DNA from: CAKUFA01 sp963656345
GTDB lineage: Bacteria > Bacillota > Clostridia > Christensenellales > Aristaeellaceae
Assembly: GCA_963656345.1 (NCBI GenBank)
Contig: CAVKHY010000001.1
Span: 1 to 60,827 of the forward strand
DNA: 60,827 nt
Reading direction: 5' to 3'
Shown here piece by piece: positions 8,022 through 16,986 of this stretch (position 1 is the first letter of the stretch; each line of letters begins with the position of its first letter). Position numbers and translations under genes: made by a program. The notes under the pieces were generated by a model. The model saw only the letters and a program-made list of their open reading frames with translations, was not told the DNA's origin and ran no database searches.

Positions 8022-8909
8022 TCACAGCATTGCTTGCGCCATCATCACCGCACCGGTGCAGGCGTCATGTTTCGGGTCAATACAGTGTACAGCAGGGCAG
8101 CGGTACCCCATGGCGCTGATGAAGGCAGAGCGGAGCAGTGTTCTGTTTTCCAGCATGCCGCCCAGCATGGCCAGCGGTGCCTCTTCCATGTGCAGGCGGT
8201 GGTATACGGCTTCCGCCTGTTGAGCCAGTTGCTCGCCGTTTGTCTGAATGATGGTGCGAGCAACGCCATCCCCTGAGGCGGCAGCCTGTTCCACCAGCCG
8301 GGAGAAGGCCGCCACACGGCTCTTGTCTCCGGCGTAAACATAGGAAATGATTTTGCTCCGATCGTCCAGACCATAGGCTTCTGCCAGCAGTTGGGTCAGC
8401 AGGGTGGGATCGCCGTATCCGTCCCAAGCATGCGCAACGGCGGCCAAAGCGTCACGCCCCAGGGCGTAACCGCTGCCTTCATCCCCGATGAGATGTCCCC
8501 AGCCACCGGCACGGATTTCTTCCCCTGTGGGGCTGATGCCGAAACAAATGGAACCTGTGCCGGCGATGAGGGCAATACCCGGTTCACCGTCCAAAGCCCC
8601 GTGGAGGGCAATCACATGGTCGCCCACCAGCTTGCGCTGCAGGATGCCGGCCTGATCCAATGCCTTCTCGATCATGGCAGACATGGTTTCATTGCTGATG
8701 CCCGCCGTGCCGATGCATAGAGCGGCGCAGGTTCCGATGCTTTGCAGATACGTGGTGATTTCTGTCAGCAAGGCAGCAAACCGTTCCGCCCCGATGCTGT
8801 TCAGGTTGAAGGCACCGAAGGTTTTTTCGGAAATGGTCTGTCCCTGCAAATCACGGCAGCAGACACGGGTTTTGGTGCCGCCGCCGTCAATTCCGGCTGC
8901 AAATTTCAT
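8022..8909 (-). CDS. BadF/BadG-type N-acetylglucosamine (amino-sugar) kinase
   Basis: A 295-residue ATPase of the BadF/BadG/NagK family. GIDGGGTKTRV at the N terminus is the phosphate-1 loop, LCIGTAGI and LIAGTGSICFG are the expected second and third nucleotide motifs, and GGWGHLIGDEGSGYALGR is typical of GlcNAc kinases. Given AnmK and MurQ in the same operon, phosphorylation of GlcNAc released from muropeptides is the likely job; MurNAc is a possible alternative. Its ATG overlaps the stop of the upstream membrane-protein gene by 4 nt, implying translational coupling. Confidence 0.85.
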   Translation of the reverse strand: MKFAAGIDGGGTKTRVCCRDLQGQTISEKTFGAFNLNSIGAERFAALLTEITTYLQSIGTCAALCIGTAGISNETMSAMIEKALDQAGILQRKLVGDHVIALHGALDGEPGIALIAGTGSICFGISPTGEEIRAGGWGHLIGDEGSGYALGRDALAAVAHAWDGYGDPTLLTQLLAEAYGLDDRSKIISYVYAGDKSRVAAFSRLVEQAAASGDGVARTIIQTNGEQLAQQAEAVYHRLHMEEAPLAMLGGMLENRTLLRSAFISAMGYRCPAVHCIDPKHDACTGAVMMAQAML

Positions 8910-9310
8910 GGCGTTTCTTTCTTTTCCTCAATTTTGCTTATGACATACGGTGACACATGGTAGACCTGCATGTACTTTCGCTCTTTCTGGTACTGCCGCA
9001 GGAGCTGCTTCATTTCGCTGATTTCGCCCTGCTGGATAAACAGAAAACCGAAAGCACACAGTCCAAGGGAGATGCTCAGGGATGTAAGATAGCCAAATTC
9101 TTTCACGAATTGAACTTGTGTGCCGAAAATCAAAACGCAAAGCACACCGAAGAAGCCGAGAATGAAGGCTGCCCAGCCGATCACGCTGAAGCCGGAAAAA
9201 GGTTCGGTGTTAACCTCTCGCGCCAGCTGGTCACGGTCTAATTGCCATAGGCGATTTTCGTATTCCAGCGCTGTTTCATTCTTCCTTCTTCTTCTTTCCA
9301 TGGCATACAT
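8906..9310 (-). CDS. Small two-helix membrane protein in the salvage operon
   Basis: A 134-residue protein of no family I recognise. The N-terminal 35 residues are strongly charged (MERRRRKNETALEYENRL). Two hydrophobic segments follow at about 46-66 and 75-93, then a charged, probably helical tail (EISEMKQLLRQYQKERKY). Both termini are predicted cytoplasmic. ATG 9310 has GGAGGTGATGCAGC upstream; an internal ATG at 9301 is a weaker alternative. It is coupled to the amino-sugar kinase by an ATGA overlap, so it is probably co-produced with the kinase, but its role is unknown. Confidence 0.65.
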   Translation of the reverse strand: MYAMERRRRKNETALEYENRLWQLDRDQLAREVNTEPFSGFSVIGWAAFILGFFGVLCVLIFGTQVQFVKEFGYLTSLSISLGLCAFGFLFIQQGEISEMKQLLRQYQKERKYMQVYHVSPYVISKIEEKKETP

Positions 9311-9332
9311 GCTGCATCACCTCCGCAGTTTT

Positions 9333-10075
9333 CTACTTTGTGTCCAACAGAAAGTCAATTCCTTGCTGCAGTGCCGTGTCCCAGAAAGCCCAGCCGTGGT
9401 CGCCTTCCCAATGCCGGAAGGTGACGTTCATGCCCTTCTCCTGCATGCATTTGACCAGACGGCTGTTTGGTTCCAGGAAAGGATCTTGTTCGCCGCAGGC
9501 CATGAATACTTTCGGTACTTGCGCAGGGTCTGCTTTTTCTGCGAGGGCAAAGAGGTTGTCTTCCTCCGGAATCTTTCCATCCACGCCGAACCAGCCGGTG
9601 ACCTCGTTGGGAAATTTCTCTCCCAGCAAAAAAGCTTCATGTCCCAGAGAAACGGAAGGGGAAAGGGCGGCCACACCGGCATAGCGTTCCGGCGTGCGGA
9701 GGACGCACTTCAGTGCCCCATAGCCGCCCATGGAAATACCCATCAGATAGTTGTTTTCCGGCTTGGGGGATAGACCGAAGAAGCCTTGGCAGATCTTCGG
9801 CAGTTCGTCATGAATGAAGGTAAAATACCGAAGCCCGTAGGCCATGTCCATGTAGAAGCTCCGCTGCACTTCGGGAATCACCAGCACCGCATTGTGCTTC
9901 CGCACGTACCGCTCCACGCTGGTGTACCGGGAAATACCGGTGCAGTTGTCCTGCAGGCCATGAAAGGCATAGAAGATAGGCCTTTCGCCCAGGGGGATTC
10001 CTTCCGGCAGCACCACGGTCATGGAGGTGTTCATGTCCAGCACTTCCGAGCGAAAATCACAACGAATATGTGCCA

Positions 10076-10076
<1 letters not shown>
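9333..10076 (-). CDS. Alpha/beta-hydrolase esterase (esterase D / tributyrin esterase family)
   Basis: A 247-residue cytoplasmic serine esterase with no signal peptide. The nucleophile elbow is GISMGGYGAL; the oxyanion region is FYAFHGLQDN; the acid and His are expected in CGEQDPFL and WEGDHGWAFWD. I start it at MAHIRCDFRSE (10076), which overlaps the murQ stop by one base (TAATG); a 41-codon in-frame extension lies inside murQ and is ignored. Family members hydrolyse short acyl or acetyl esters. In this operon a de-O-acetylation step on imported wall sugars is a reasonable inference, not shown. Confidence 0.8.
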
Positions 10077-10975
<899 letters not shown>

Positions 10976-10996
10976 AGCATCCTCCGTTGATGACGT

Positions 10997-11950
10997 TTAT
11001 TTTTCAAACAGCTTGCAGGATACCAAGTGCCCGGGCGCAATCTCGTGCAGCTGGCAGGGCTCTTTGCATTTGTCGCAGGCATGGGGGCAGCGGGGGGCAA
11101 ACCGGCAGCCCGGTGCAGGATTGATGGGGCTGCTGACCTCACCCTTCAGGGTGAAATGCTCCTGATTCCGCTTGCTCAGGTCGATGGTGGGCACAGATGC
11201 CAGCAACGCCTTGGTGTAGGGGTGCGCTGGATGGGCAAACAGCTCAGCAGTGGGGGCGTATTCAATGGTCTGCCCCATATACATCACCATGATTTCGTTG
11301 CTGATGTGCTTCACCACGCAAAGGTCGTGGGTGATAAACATGTAGGAAAGCCCACGCTGCTCCTGCAGATCCATCAATAGGTTCAAAATCTGTGCCTGAA
11401 TGGATACATCCAGGGCGGATACAGGCTCATCGCATACGATGAACTTAGGGCTGACTGCCATGGCACGGGCAAGACCCACGCGCTGACGAAGACCACCATC
11501 CAATTCGTGGGGGTACAGGTTGGAATGGTTGGCAGGCAGGCCGCACATTTCCATGATTTCATGTACGTGCTCCTTGATTTCCGCCTTGTTCTTCATCAGT
11601 CCGCAGACGGCTACAGGCTCTGCAATCAAGTCATGGACGGACATGCGGGGATCCAGAGAGCTGTAAGGATCCTGAAAAACCATCTGCATGTTCAGGTGAA
11701 TCTTTCGCATATCTTTACCCCGGTACTTGCGGATGTTCTCCCCATTGTACAGAATTTCACCGTCGGTGGCTTCGTGCAGGCGCAGGATGGTACGCCCCAG
11801 GGTAGACTTGCCGCAGCCGCTTTCACCCACAACGCCCAGGGTTTTTCCGGGCAGGATCTTCAGGTTCACGTCTTCCACTGCGTGGAGGAGCCCACGGGAT
11901 GTTTTGAAATATTTTTTCAGGTTTCTGGTTTCAACAAGCGGTGCAGTCAT
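10997..11950 (-). CDS. OppF-type ABC transporter ATP-binding protein
   Basis: A 317-residue ATPase of the peptide/nickel importer class. Walker A is GESGCGKST, Walker B FIVCDEPVSALD, and the switch His is in MFITHDL. The signature loop reads LDGGLRQR instead of LSGGQ, a variant seen in some Opp/Dpp-type ATPases. The C-terminal oligopeptide extension carries four cysteines (CRFAPRCPHACDKCKEPC), which may hold an Fe-S or zinc site. The start is ATG 11950, two bases from the stop of the partner ATPase; the longer in-frame form lies inside that gene. It powers import with the three adjacent components. Confidence 0.9.
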   Translation of the reverse strand: MTAPLVETRNLKKYFKTSRGLLHAVEDVNLKILPGKTLGVVGESGCGKSTLGRTILRLHEATDGEILYNGENIRKYRGKDMRKIHLNMQMVFQDPYSSLDPRMSVHDLIAEPVAVCGLMKNKAEIKEHVHEIMEMCGLPANHSNLYPHELDGGLRQRVGLARAMAVSPKFIVCDEPVSALDVSIQAQILNLLMDLQEQRGLSYMFITHDLCVVKHISNEIMVMYMGQTIEYAPTAELFAHPAHPYTKALLASVPTIDLSKRNQEHFTLKGEVSSPINPAPGCRFAPRCPHACDKCKEPCQLHEIAPGHLVSCKLFEK

Positions 11951-11951
11951 T

Positions 11952-12941
11952 TCAGAACACCTCCTTGTTTTCGTAGCGGTGGCACATAATGCCGTGCTCG
12001 CCGCATACGTGCATCTTGGGACGCTCCTTGCGGCAACGGTCGCAGGCGTACTCGCACCGGTCAGCAAAGCAGCAGCCTTCCTGCAAGACGCGCGGGTTGG
12101 CCATGCGTCCGGGAATGGGATGCAGCCGGGGCTGCTGGTCGTTCAGGTCAGGAATGCAGTTGAACAAACCTGCCGTATAGGGGTGGTTTTCTTCACGGCG
12201 GAATACGGTTTCCACCGGGCCGAACTCCACCACACGGCCGGCATACACCACGGATACGGAGTCGCAGAATTGTGCCACCACGCCCAGGTCATGGGTAATG
12301 AGCAGCACGGATGTGCTGAATTTCTCCTTTAGCTGCTTCATCAGCTCCAGAATCTGCGCCTGAATGGTCACGTCCAGGGCAGTAGTGGGCTCATCGGCCA
12401 GCAGCAGTTCCGGCTCTGCCACCAGTGCCATGGCGATCACAATGCGCTGTTTCATGCCGCCGGAAAATTCGTGAGGGTAGCTGTCCTTTCTTTCCGGGGG
12501 GATGCCCACCAGGGTCATCATTTCATCCACACGCTTGTCCTTTTCTGCACGGGACATTTCCGGAAAATGAAGATCCAGCACCTCATGAATCTGTGCGCCT
12601 ACCGTGTGGGTGGGGTTCAGGCTGGTCATGGGATCCTGAAAGATCATGGAGATTTTCTTGCCGCGGAGGGGAAGCATTTCTGCTTCCGGCAGGGTGAGCA
12701 GATCTTCACCGTTGTAGTTGATGCTTCCTTTGACAATCTCGCCTACCTTGGGCGGCAACAGCCGCAGGATGGACAGCGCCAGGGTGGTTTTTCCGGCACC
12801 TGTTTCGCCGACCAGCCCGCGAGCTTCTCCACGGATTAGCTTCAGCTTGAAGTCGTTGACCGAGTGCACCACGGCATCGTCCGTGTTATACTGCACGGTC
12901 AAGTCTGATATTTGCAGCAAATAATCCTTTTCTTTTTCCAT
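11952..12941 (-). CDS. OppD-type ABC transporter ATP-binding protein
   Basis: A 329-residue ATPase. Walker A is GETGAGKTT, the signature FSGGMKQR, Walker B LLLADEPTTALD, and the switch region LLITHDLG. It has the same C-terminal cysteine cluster (CCFADRCEYACDRCRKERP) as its partner. GAGGTGCATCGTA precedes the ATG. It pairs with the adjacent OppF-type subunit to energise a two-permease importer for peptides, here most likely muropeptides given the salvage enzymes downstream; nickel or ordinary peptide transport cannot be excluded from sequence alone. Confidence 0.9.
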   Translation of the reverse strand: MEKEKDYLLQISDLTVQYNTDDAVVHSVNDFKLKLIRGEARGLVGETGAGKTTLALSILRLLPPKVGEIVKGSINYNGEDLLTLPEAEMLPLRGKKISMIFQDPMTSLNPTHTVGAQIHEVLDLHFPEMSRAEKDKRVDEMMTLVGIPPERKDSYPHEFSGGMKQRIVIAMALVAEPELLLADEPTTALDVTIQAQILELMKQLKEKFSTSVLLITHDLGVVAQFCDSVSVVYAGRVVEFGPVETVFRREENHPYTAGLFNCIPDLNDQQPRLHPIPGRMANPRVLQEGCCFADRCEYACDRCRKERPKMHVCGEHGIMCHRYENKEVF

Positions 12942-12952
12942 TACGATGCACC

Positions 12953-13828
12953 TCAGTTCTTGGTTCTGGGGTCAAAGGCATCCCGAAGACCATCGCCGAT
13001 AAAGTTCACAGCCATAACGGTCAGGCAGATGCAGACGCCGGGGATAATGCCCAGGTACGGATAGGCCTGAATGTTGATCTTGTTTTCGGAAATAATGGTG
13101 CCCCATTCCGGAGTGGGGGAAGCGACGCCCAAGCCCAGGTAGCCCATGGAGGAAATGCTCAGAATGGTCTGCCCCAGGCACAGGGTGGCGGAAACGATGA
13201 TGGGGCCGATGCCGTTGGGAAGAATGTGCTTGAGGATGATCCGCAGGGAGCTGCAGCCGTAGCACTTGGCCGCTTCAATGTATTCCACGTTCCGCAGCGT
13301 CAGCACGGAGGAGCGGACAATACGGGCAAAGCGAGCCACCTGAGAAATAGCCAGTGCGACAACCAGCTTCCAAATGCCGTTGCCCAAGGCGGTAATAATG
13401 GCCATGGCCAGCAGTGCCGAAGGAACAGCCATCAGCATATCCACAATGCGCATGAGGATGGTATCCACCTTGCCGCCGAAGTAGCCTGCCGCCCCGCCGA
13501 TCAGCGCACCGATGACGAAGGCGATGCCGATAATGGCAAAGCTGCACAGCAGGGAAATGCGTCCGCCGTAAAGGATGCGGGCAAACAAATCCCGGCCGAA
13601 TTCATCCGTGCCGAAGATATACGTTGCATTCGGGGCAGAGAACTTGTCCCGGATATGCATCTTGGTCACGGCTTCATAGCTGGACAAAACAGGTGCCAGC
13701 AGCACCGCCAGGAAAACCAGTGCCAGCAGAAACACACCGAACATGGCCAGCTTGTTTTTGCGGAAACGGAACATAACCAGCTGACCTGTGCTGTATTCAG
13801 ATAGAGGTTTTTTATGTTTTCTTGCCAT
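12953..13828 (-). CDS. OppC-type ABC transporter permease
   Basis: A 291-residue inner-membrane permease with an N-terminal helix (MFGVFLLALVFLAVLLAP), an extracytoplasmic domain containing the YIFGTDEFGRDLFARILYG motif typical of DppC/OppC, and a BPD_transp_1 core of about five helices with the EAA-loop YIEAAKCYGCSSLRIILKH. AAGGAAGG lies upstream of the ATG. It heterodimerises with the OppB-type permease encoded immediately upstream. Confidence 0.92.
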   Translation of the reverse strand: MARKHKKPLSEYSTGQLVMFRFRKNKLAMFGVFLLALVFLAVLLAPVLSSYEAVTKMHIRDKFSAPNATYIFGTDEFGRDLFARILYGGRISLLCSFAIIGIAFVIGALIGGAAGYFGGKVDTILMRIVDMLMAVPSALLAMAIITALGNGIWKLVVALAISQVARFARIVRSSVLTLRNVEYIEAAKCYGCSSLRIILKHILPNGIGPIIVSATLCLGQTILSISSMGYLGLGVASPTPEWGTIISENKINIQAYPYLGIIPGVCICLTVMAVNFIGDGLRDAFDPRTKN

Positions 13829-13849
13829 TGCAATCCCTTCCTTCTTCCA

Positions 13850-14779
13850 TCAGGATGCCAGGTTAATGCGAGGATCAATCTTTGCACACAGAAGATCCAC
13901 CAGCAGATTGATAACGCCTACAATGATCGTTACAAAGATAACTGTACCCAGCACCACCGGTACGTCACGGGACTTGACGGCGTTCAGCAGTAGGGTGCCG
14001 ATACCGGGGATGGCGAAGATGTTTTCCGTTACCACAGCGCCGCCGATGGTGCCGGCAAAGCTGACGCCGATCTGGGTCACCACGGGGATCAAACCGTTCC
14101 GCATGGCATGGTGACGAATGACGACACGTTCGCTTGCGCCCTTGGCACGGGCAGTGCGGATGTAGTCCTGACGGATGACGTCCAGCATGCTGGTGCGGCT
14201 CATGCGGATCATGGTAGCCATGGTATTGGCACCCAGGATAATGGTGGGCAGCACCCAGTGGGCAGGCGTGCCTAAGCCGGAGGTGGGAAGCCACCGCAGA
14301 GAAACGCAGAACAGCACCTGACACATGGTTCCTAACCAGAAGGCCGGCAGGGAGAACAGCAGCATGGCCACAAAGGAGCTGCCGTAGTCTAATAAGCTGT
14401 ATTGTTTAATGGCGGAGCCAATGCCCAGGGGAACGCCTACGGCAATGGCGAAGGTCATCGCCAGGGTTGACAAAAGCAGGGTATTAGGCAGCCGTGCCGC
14501 AAACCGATCCAGCACTTCTTCATTGTTCGTCCAGGAAGTGCCGAAGTCCAGGTGACACACGCCTGCCATGTAGTTGACGTAACGGGTCAGCAGGGGCTGA
14601 TCCAGCCCCATTTCAGCCTTCTTGGCGGCAATCTGCTCTTCTGTAGCGTCATCGCCTAAAAGGTTGCGGGCAATATCGCCGGGAGCAGCGGACAAAATAA
14701 GAAACAGAACAAAGGTTACACAGATGATGACGGGTATCAGCATCAACAGCCGTTTCCCGGCATATTTTAACCAGGTCAT
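13850..14779 (-). CDS. OppB-type ABC transporter permease
   Basis: A 309-residue permease. An N-terminal helix (LLMLIPVIICVTFVLFLIL) is followed by the GDIARNLLGDDATEEQI periplasmic-type segment common to DppB/OppB, then five more helices and the EAA-loop YIRTARAKGASERVVIRHH. The start is ATG 14779 with AAGGAGGAGATCAG; the longer in-frame form has no ribosome site and would cross an intrinsic terminator. It is the first gene after the internal terminator of the operon. Confidence 0.92.
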   Translation of the reverse strand: MTWLKYAGKRLLMLIPVIICVTFVLFLILSAAPGDIARNLLGDDATEEQIAAKKAEMGLDQPLLTRYVNYMAGVCHLDFGTSWTNNEEVLDRFAARLPNTLLLSTLAMTFAIAVGVPLGIGSAIKQYSLLDYGSSFVAMLLFSLPAFWLGTMCQVLFCVSLRWLPTSGLGTPAHWVLPTIILGANTMATMIRMSRTSMLDVIRQDYIRTARAKGASERVVIRHHAMRNGLIPVVTQIGVSFAGTIGGAVVTENIFAIPGIGTLLLNAVKSRDVPVVLGTVIFVTIIVGVINLLVDLLCAKIDPRINLAS

Positions 14780-14842
14780 CTGATCTCCTCCTTCAGGGGA
14801 AGTTACCGGGGACGATAGGTCTTGATTTCCATTCAACATTCG

Positions 14843-14879
14843 AAAAAGGAAGCGGAGCGGCAAGGACCGTTCCGCTTCC
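14843..14879 (-). terminator. Internal intrinsic terminator between binding-protein and permease genes
   Basis: GGAAGCGGA and TCCGCTTCC pair perfectly and extend by a G-T and three further pairs to a stem of about 13 bp with a 6-nt loop. On the minus strand TTTTT follows (plus 14843-14847). It lies in a 141-nt gap and would leave the binding-protein mRNA in excess over the permease and enzyme mRNA. Confidence 0.8.
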
Positions 14880-14920
14880 TCCTATGGTCAAAGCAGGGAA
14901 GCTGCCTTGACGATTCATTG

Positions 14921-16438
14921 TTAGTTGGCAAAGCTCATGTCATAGAAGTAGTAGTAGCCCAGGCAGTGCGCCTTCACACCGGTGAGGCTGCTGTTGTAGG
15001 CCACGGTAACCAGGCTGTTCACCAGCGGCACATCGTAAGCTTCTTCGGTGATGATGTTGCAGGCCTGCACATACAGCTTGGTACGGTCAGCACCCTGAGC
15101 GGCACGGCCGGCAAGCAGCAGCTCGGAGATTTCTCCGTCGCGGGCGAAGACACGGTCTTCCCATGCGGCACGATCCAGCCGGTGCTCGGTGTACATGCCG
15201 TCAGCATCCACCAGAGAGCACAGGTTGTCGATGATGTAGCCGCCGGTGTAGTTCCGCTTCTGGAAGCCTTCGGAATAGGTGGGGCCGTCTACAGCGTTCA
15301 CGGTGCAGTTAATGCCCACGTCCATCAGCTGAGCCTGAATCACCTTGGCGGCGGTTTCCAGCACGCTGCCGCTGGACACGGTCACGGAGAATTCTTCGCC
15401 GTTGTAGTTGGCAGCCTTCAGGTATTCCTTAGCAGCCTCGGGATCATAGGCAACGGTTTCAACGCCGTCTGCCACGGTGACATAGCCGCCGTAGTTGGGG
15501 CACATATCCACGTCCAGGGTAACGGAATTGCCGGAATATACAGCATCGTTGATTTCGTCCTTGTTAATGGCAGCCTGTACGGCCTTACGGAAGTTCACGT
15601 CCTTGCACACGCCGGTCCAGTCGTTCAGGTACAGGGATACACGGCCGGTGGACAGGGTGCTGTTCCAGGCAACGCCGGGGGTACCGTCCAGCCGGGTGCA
15701 AACGTCGATGGCAGGATCACGGACCACGTCATAGTCGCCGCTCTGCAGGCCCAGGATCTGGGTGTTGGTGTCAGCAACCACCTTGATGATGACGGTCTTG
15801 ATGGAAGGAGTGCCACGCCAGTAGTCTTCATTCGCTACCAAGGTGGTGTGGTCGCCGCTTACATACTCGGAGAACTTGTAGGGGCCGGTGCCAATGGGAG
15901 CAGCCAGGTAGCCTTCGTCGCCCACTTCGTCAAAGTAGGACTTGCAGGCAACGCCGCCCAACCGGGAAGCAACGCCATAGGGGAAGGCTGCATAGGGGCT
16001 GGTCAGGGTCACGGCGACGGTGTAATCGTCAATAATGTCGCACTTTTCAAAGTTAACAAACAGTGCAGCGCCGATGGGGCCCTGATAGCCGTAGTCGAAG
16101 GTGAACTTTACGTCCTCTGCGGTCAGTTCCTTGCCGTTGTGGAACTTAACGCCCTGACGGATGTGGAAGGTGTATACCAAGCCGTCATCGGACACTTCAT
16201 AGCTTTCCGCCAAGCCGGGGGTCAGGGTGCCGTCTGCTTCCAGGCGGAGCAGGCTGTCGTACACGTTGGCCAGCACCAGGTTGTCGTTGCCGCTGCAGCT
16301 CTTCTCGGACTGGGCAAAGAAGCGCACCGGTTCACCGGAAGTGGCCAGCACCAGTGTATCCTTTGTCTCTGCAAAAGATACGGACAGGCAGGTCAGGCAC
16401 ATGGCAAGTGCCAAAACGAGGGACAGGAATTTCTTCAT
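14921..16438 (-). CDS. ABC transporter substrate-binding protein, SBP_bac_5 (OppA/DppA) family
   Basis: A 505-residue extracellular solute receptor. Family hallmarks are LAESYEVSDDGLVYTFHIRQ, VKFHNGKELTAEDVKFT and PIGTGPYKF, then the long two-lobe C-terminal region. The start is ATG 16438 after AAGGAGGCTACT. The signal peptide ends in VSFA|ETK with no lipobox: the two Cys in LALAMCLTCLS lack a Leu-x-Ala/Gly context. An unlipidated receptor is unusual for a monoderm. It heads the salvage operon, is under two promoters and several palindromes, and is insulated from the permeases by a terminator. Muropeptides or peptides are the probable ligands. Confidence 0.9.
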   Translation of the reverse strand: MKKFLSLVLALAMCLTCLSVSFAETKDTLVLATSGEPVRFFAQSEKSCSGNDNLVLANVYDSLLRLEADGTLTPGLAESYEVSDDGLVYTFHIRQGVKFHNGKELTAEDVKFTFDYGYQGPIGAALFVNFEKCDIIDDYTVAVTLTSPYAAFPYGVASRLGGVACKSYFDEVGDEGYLAAPIGTGPYKFSEYVSGDHTTLVANEDYWRGTPSIKTVIIKVVADTNTQILGLQSGDYDVVRDPAIDVCTRLDGTPGVAWNSTLSTGRVSLYLNDWTGVCKDVNFRKAVQAAINKDEINDAVYSGNSVTLDVDMCPNYGGYVTVADGVETVAYDPEAAKEYLKAANYNGEEFSVTVSSGSVLETAAKVIQAQLMDVGINCTVNAVDGPTYSEGFQKRNYTGGYIIDNLCSLVDADGMYTEHRLDRAAWEDRVFARDGEISELLLAGRAAQGADRTKLYVQACNIITEEAYDVPLVNSLVTVAYNSSLTGVKAHCLGYYYFYDMSFAN

Positions 16439-16492
16439 AGTAGCCTCCTTGTGTACATGTCGAGGGGTAAACAACGTCCTTTGGTTACTGCA

Positions 16493-16521
16493 AGCATACC
16501 CTTTTGACAGGCGCTTGTCAA
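16493..16521 (-). promoter_or_regulatory. Proximal promoter of the Opp/salvage operon with overlapping palindromic operator
   Basis: On the minus strand TTGACA (plus 16516-16521) and TATGCT (plus 16493-16498) are spaced by 17 nt. The 18-mer TTGACAGGCGCTTGTCAA at 16504-16521 is symmetric at all but one central base pair set and covers the -35 box and most of the spacer, the expected place for a repressor. A matching site lies over the promoter at 56436-56465. Confidence 0.75.
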
Positions 16522-16533
16522 TAGATTTATCAG

Positions 16534-16629
16534 AATTGTGAACAATTTTTTATAAGTACCCAACAAAGTATAAATTTTTCTGTGCAATACATTGCAAAAA
16601 CGAATTTAAGACATTATAATACAAATTCG
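16534..16629. promoter_or_regulatory. Three further palindromes upstream of the Opp operon
   Basis: AATTGT-GA-ACAATT (16534-16547) and TGCAAT-AC-ATTGCA (16583-16596) are perfect 6+2+6 inverted repeats. CGAATTT (16601-16607) and AAATTCG (16623-16629) form a wider inverted repeat that encloses the -10 box of the distal promoter. The stretch is markedly AT-rich compared with the flanking genes. Confidence 0.55.
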
Positions 16630-16642
16630 TCGCTTTTGTAAA
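16613..16642 (-). promoter_or_regulatory. Distal promoter of the Opp/salvage operon
   Basis: On the minus strand TTTACA (plus 16637-16642) and a perfect TATAAT (plus 16613-16618) are separated by 18 nt. Transcription would begin about 170 nt before the binding-protein start and pass through the proximal promoter and its operator. Confidence 0.55.
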
Positions 16643-16646
16643 GCAC

Positions 16647-16715
16647 CTAATCGTTTCCTCGCTGCAAGAAATCGCCTGTCCACTGGAAGAGGTGGGTCTT
16701 CAAAAAGAAGGTCAT
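16647..16715 (-). CDS. Possible 22-residue leader peptide (MTFFLKTHLFQWTGDFLQRGND)
   Basis: A short minus-strand ORF beginning with ATG after AAGGGAGGACAGAGACA, a good ribosome site at normal spacing. The coded peptide has a hydrophobic N-terminal half and a charged end. It sits just upstream of the distal Opp promoter, in an otherwise gene-free 548-nt region. There is no homologue I can recall; coding status rests on the ribosome site alone. Confidence 0.2.
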   Translation of the reverse strand: MTFFLKTHLFQWTGDFLQRGND

Positions 16716-16986
16716 TGTCTCTGTCCTCCCTTCATCCATGTTATGTGTGTGTATGATGCCACTTTTTGCAGAAGAAAGCAATAGGGATTGCATGAAAAAA
16801 ACAGATAAAATGCAATTTATGACGCAAAACAATCATATAAGACGAATATTTGCATGCGCCGACTCAAAATTATGCACAAATAGAAAAACAGACGATGCTG
16901 GTTTTGATGTTTTGCTCAGGCAGGGAAAAGTCTTCTCCCTGTCGAATAGAAGAGAAAGATTCCGAAATATGAAGGAGGATTTCCTC

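Noticed and set aside
16738..16986. 83-codon N-terminal extension of deoC
   Set aside because: No ribosome site, AT-rich, unlike any aldolase; the downstream ATG has a strong ribosome site and the canonical N terminus.
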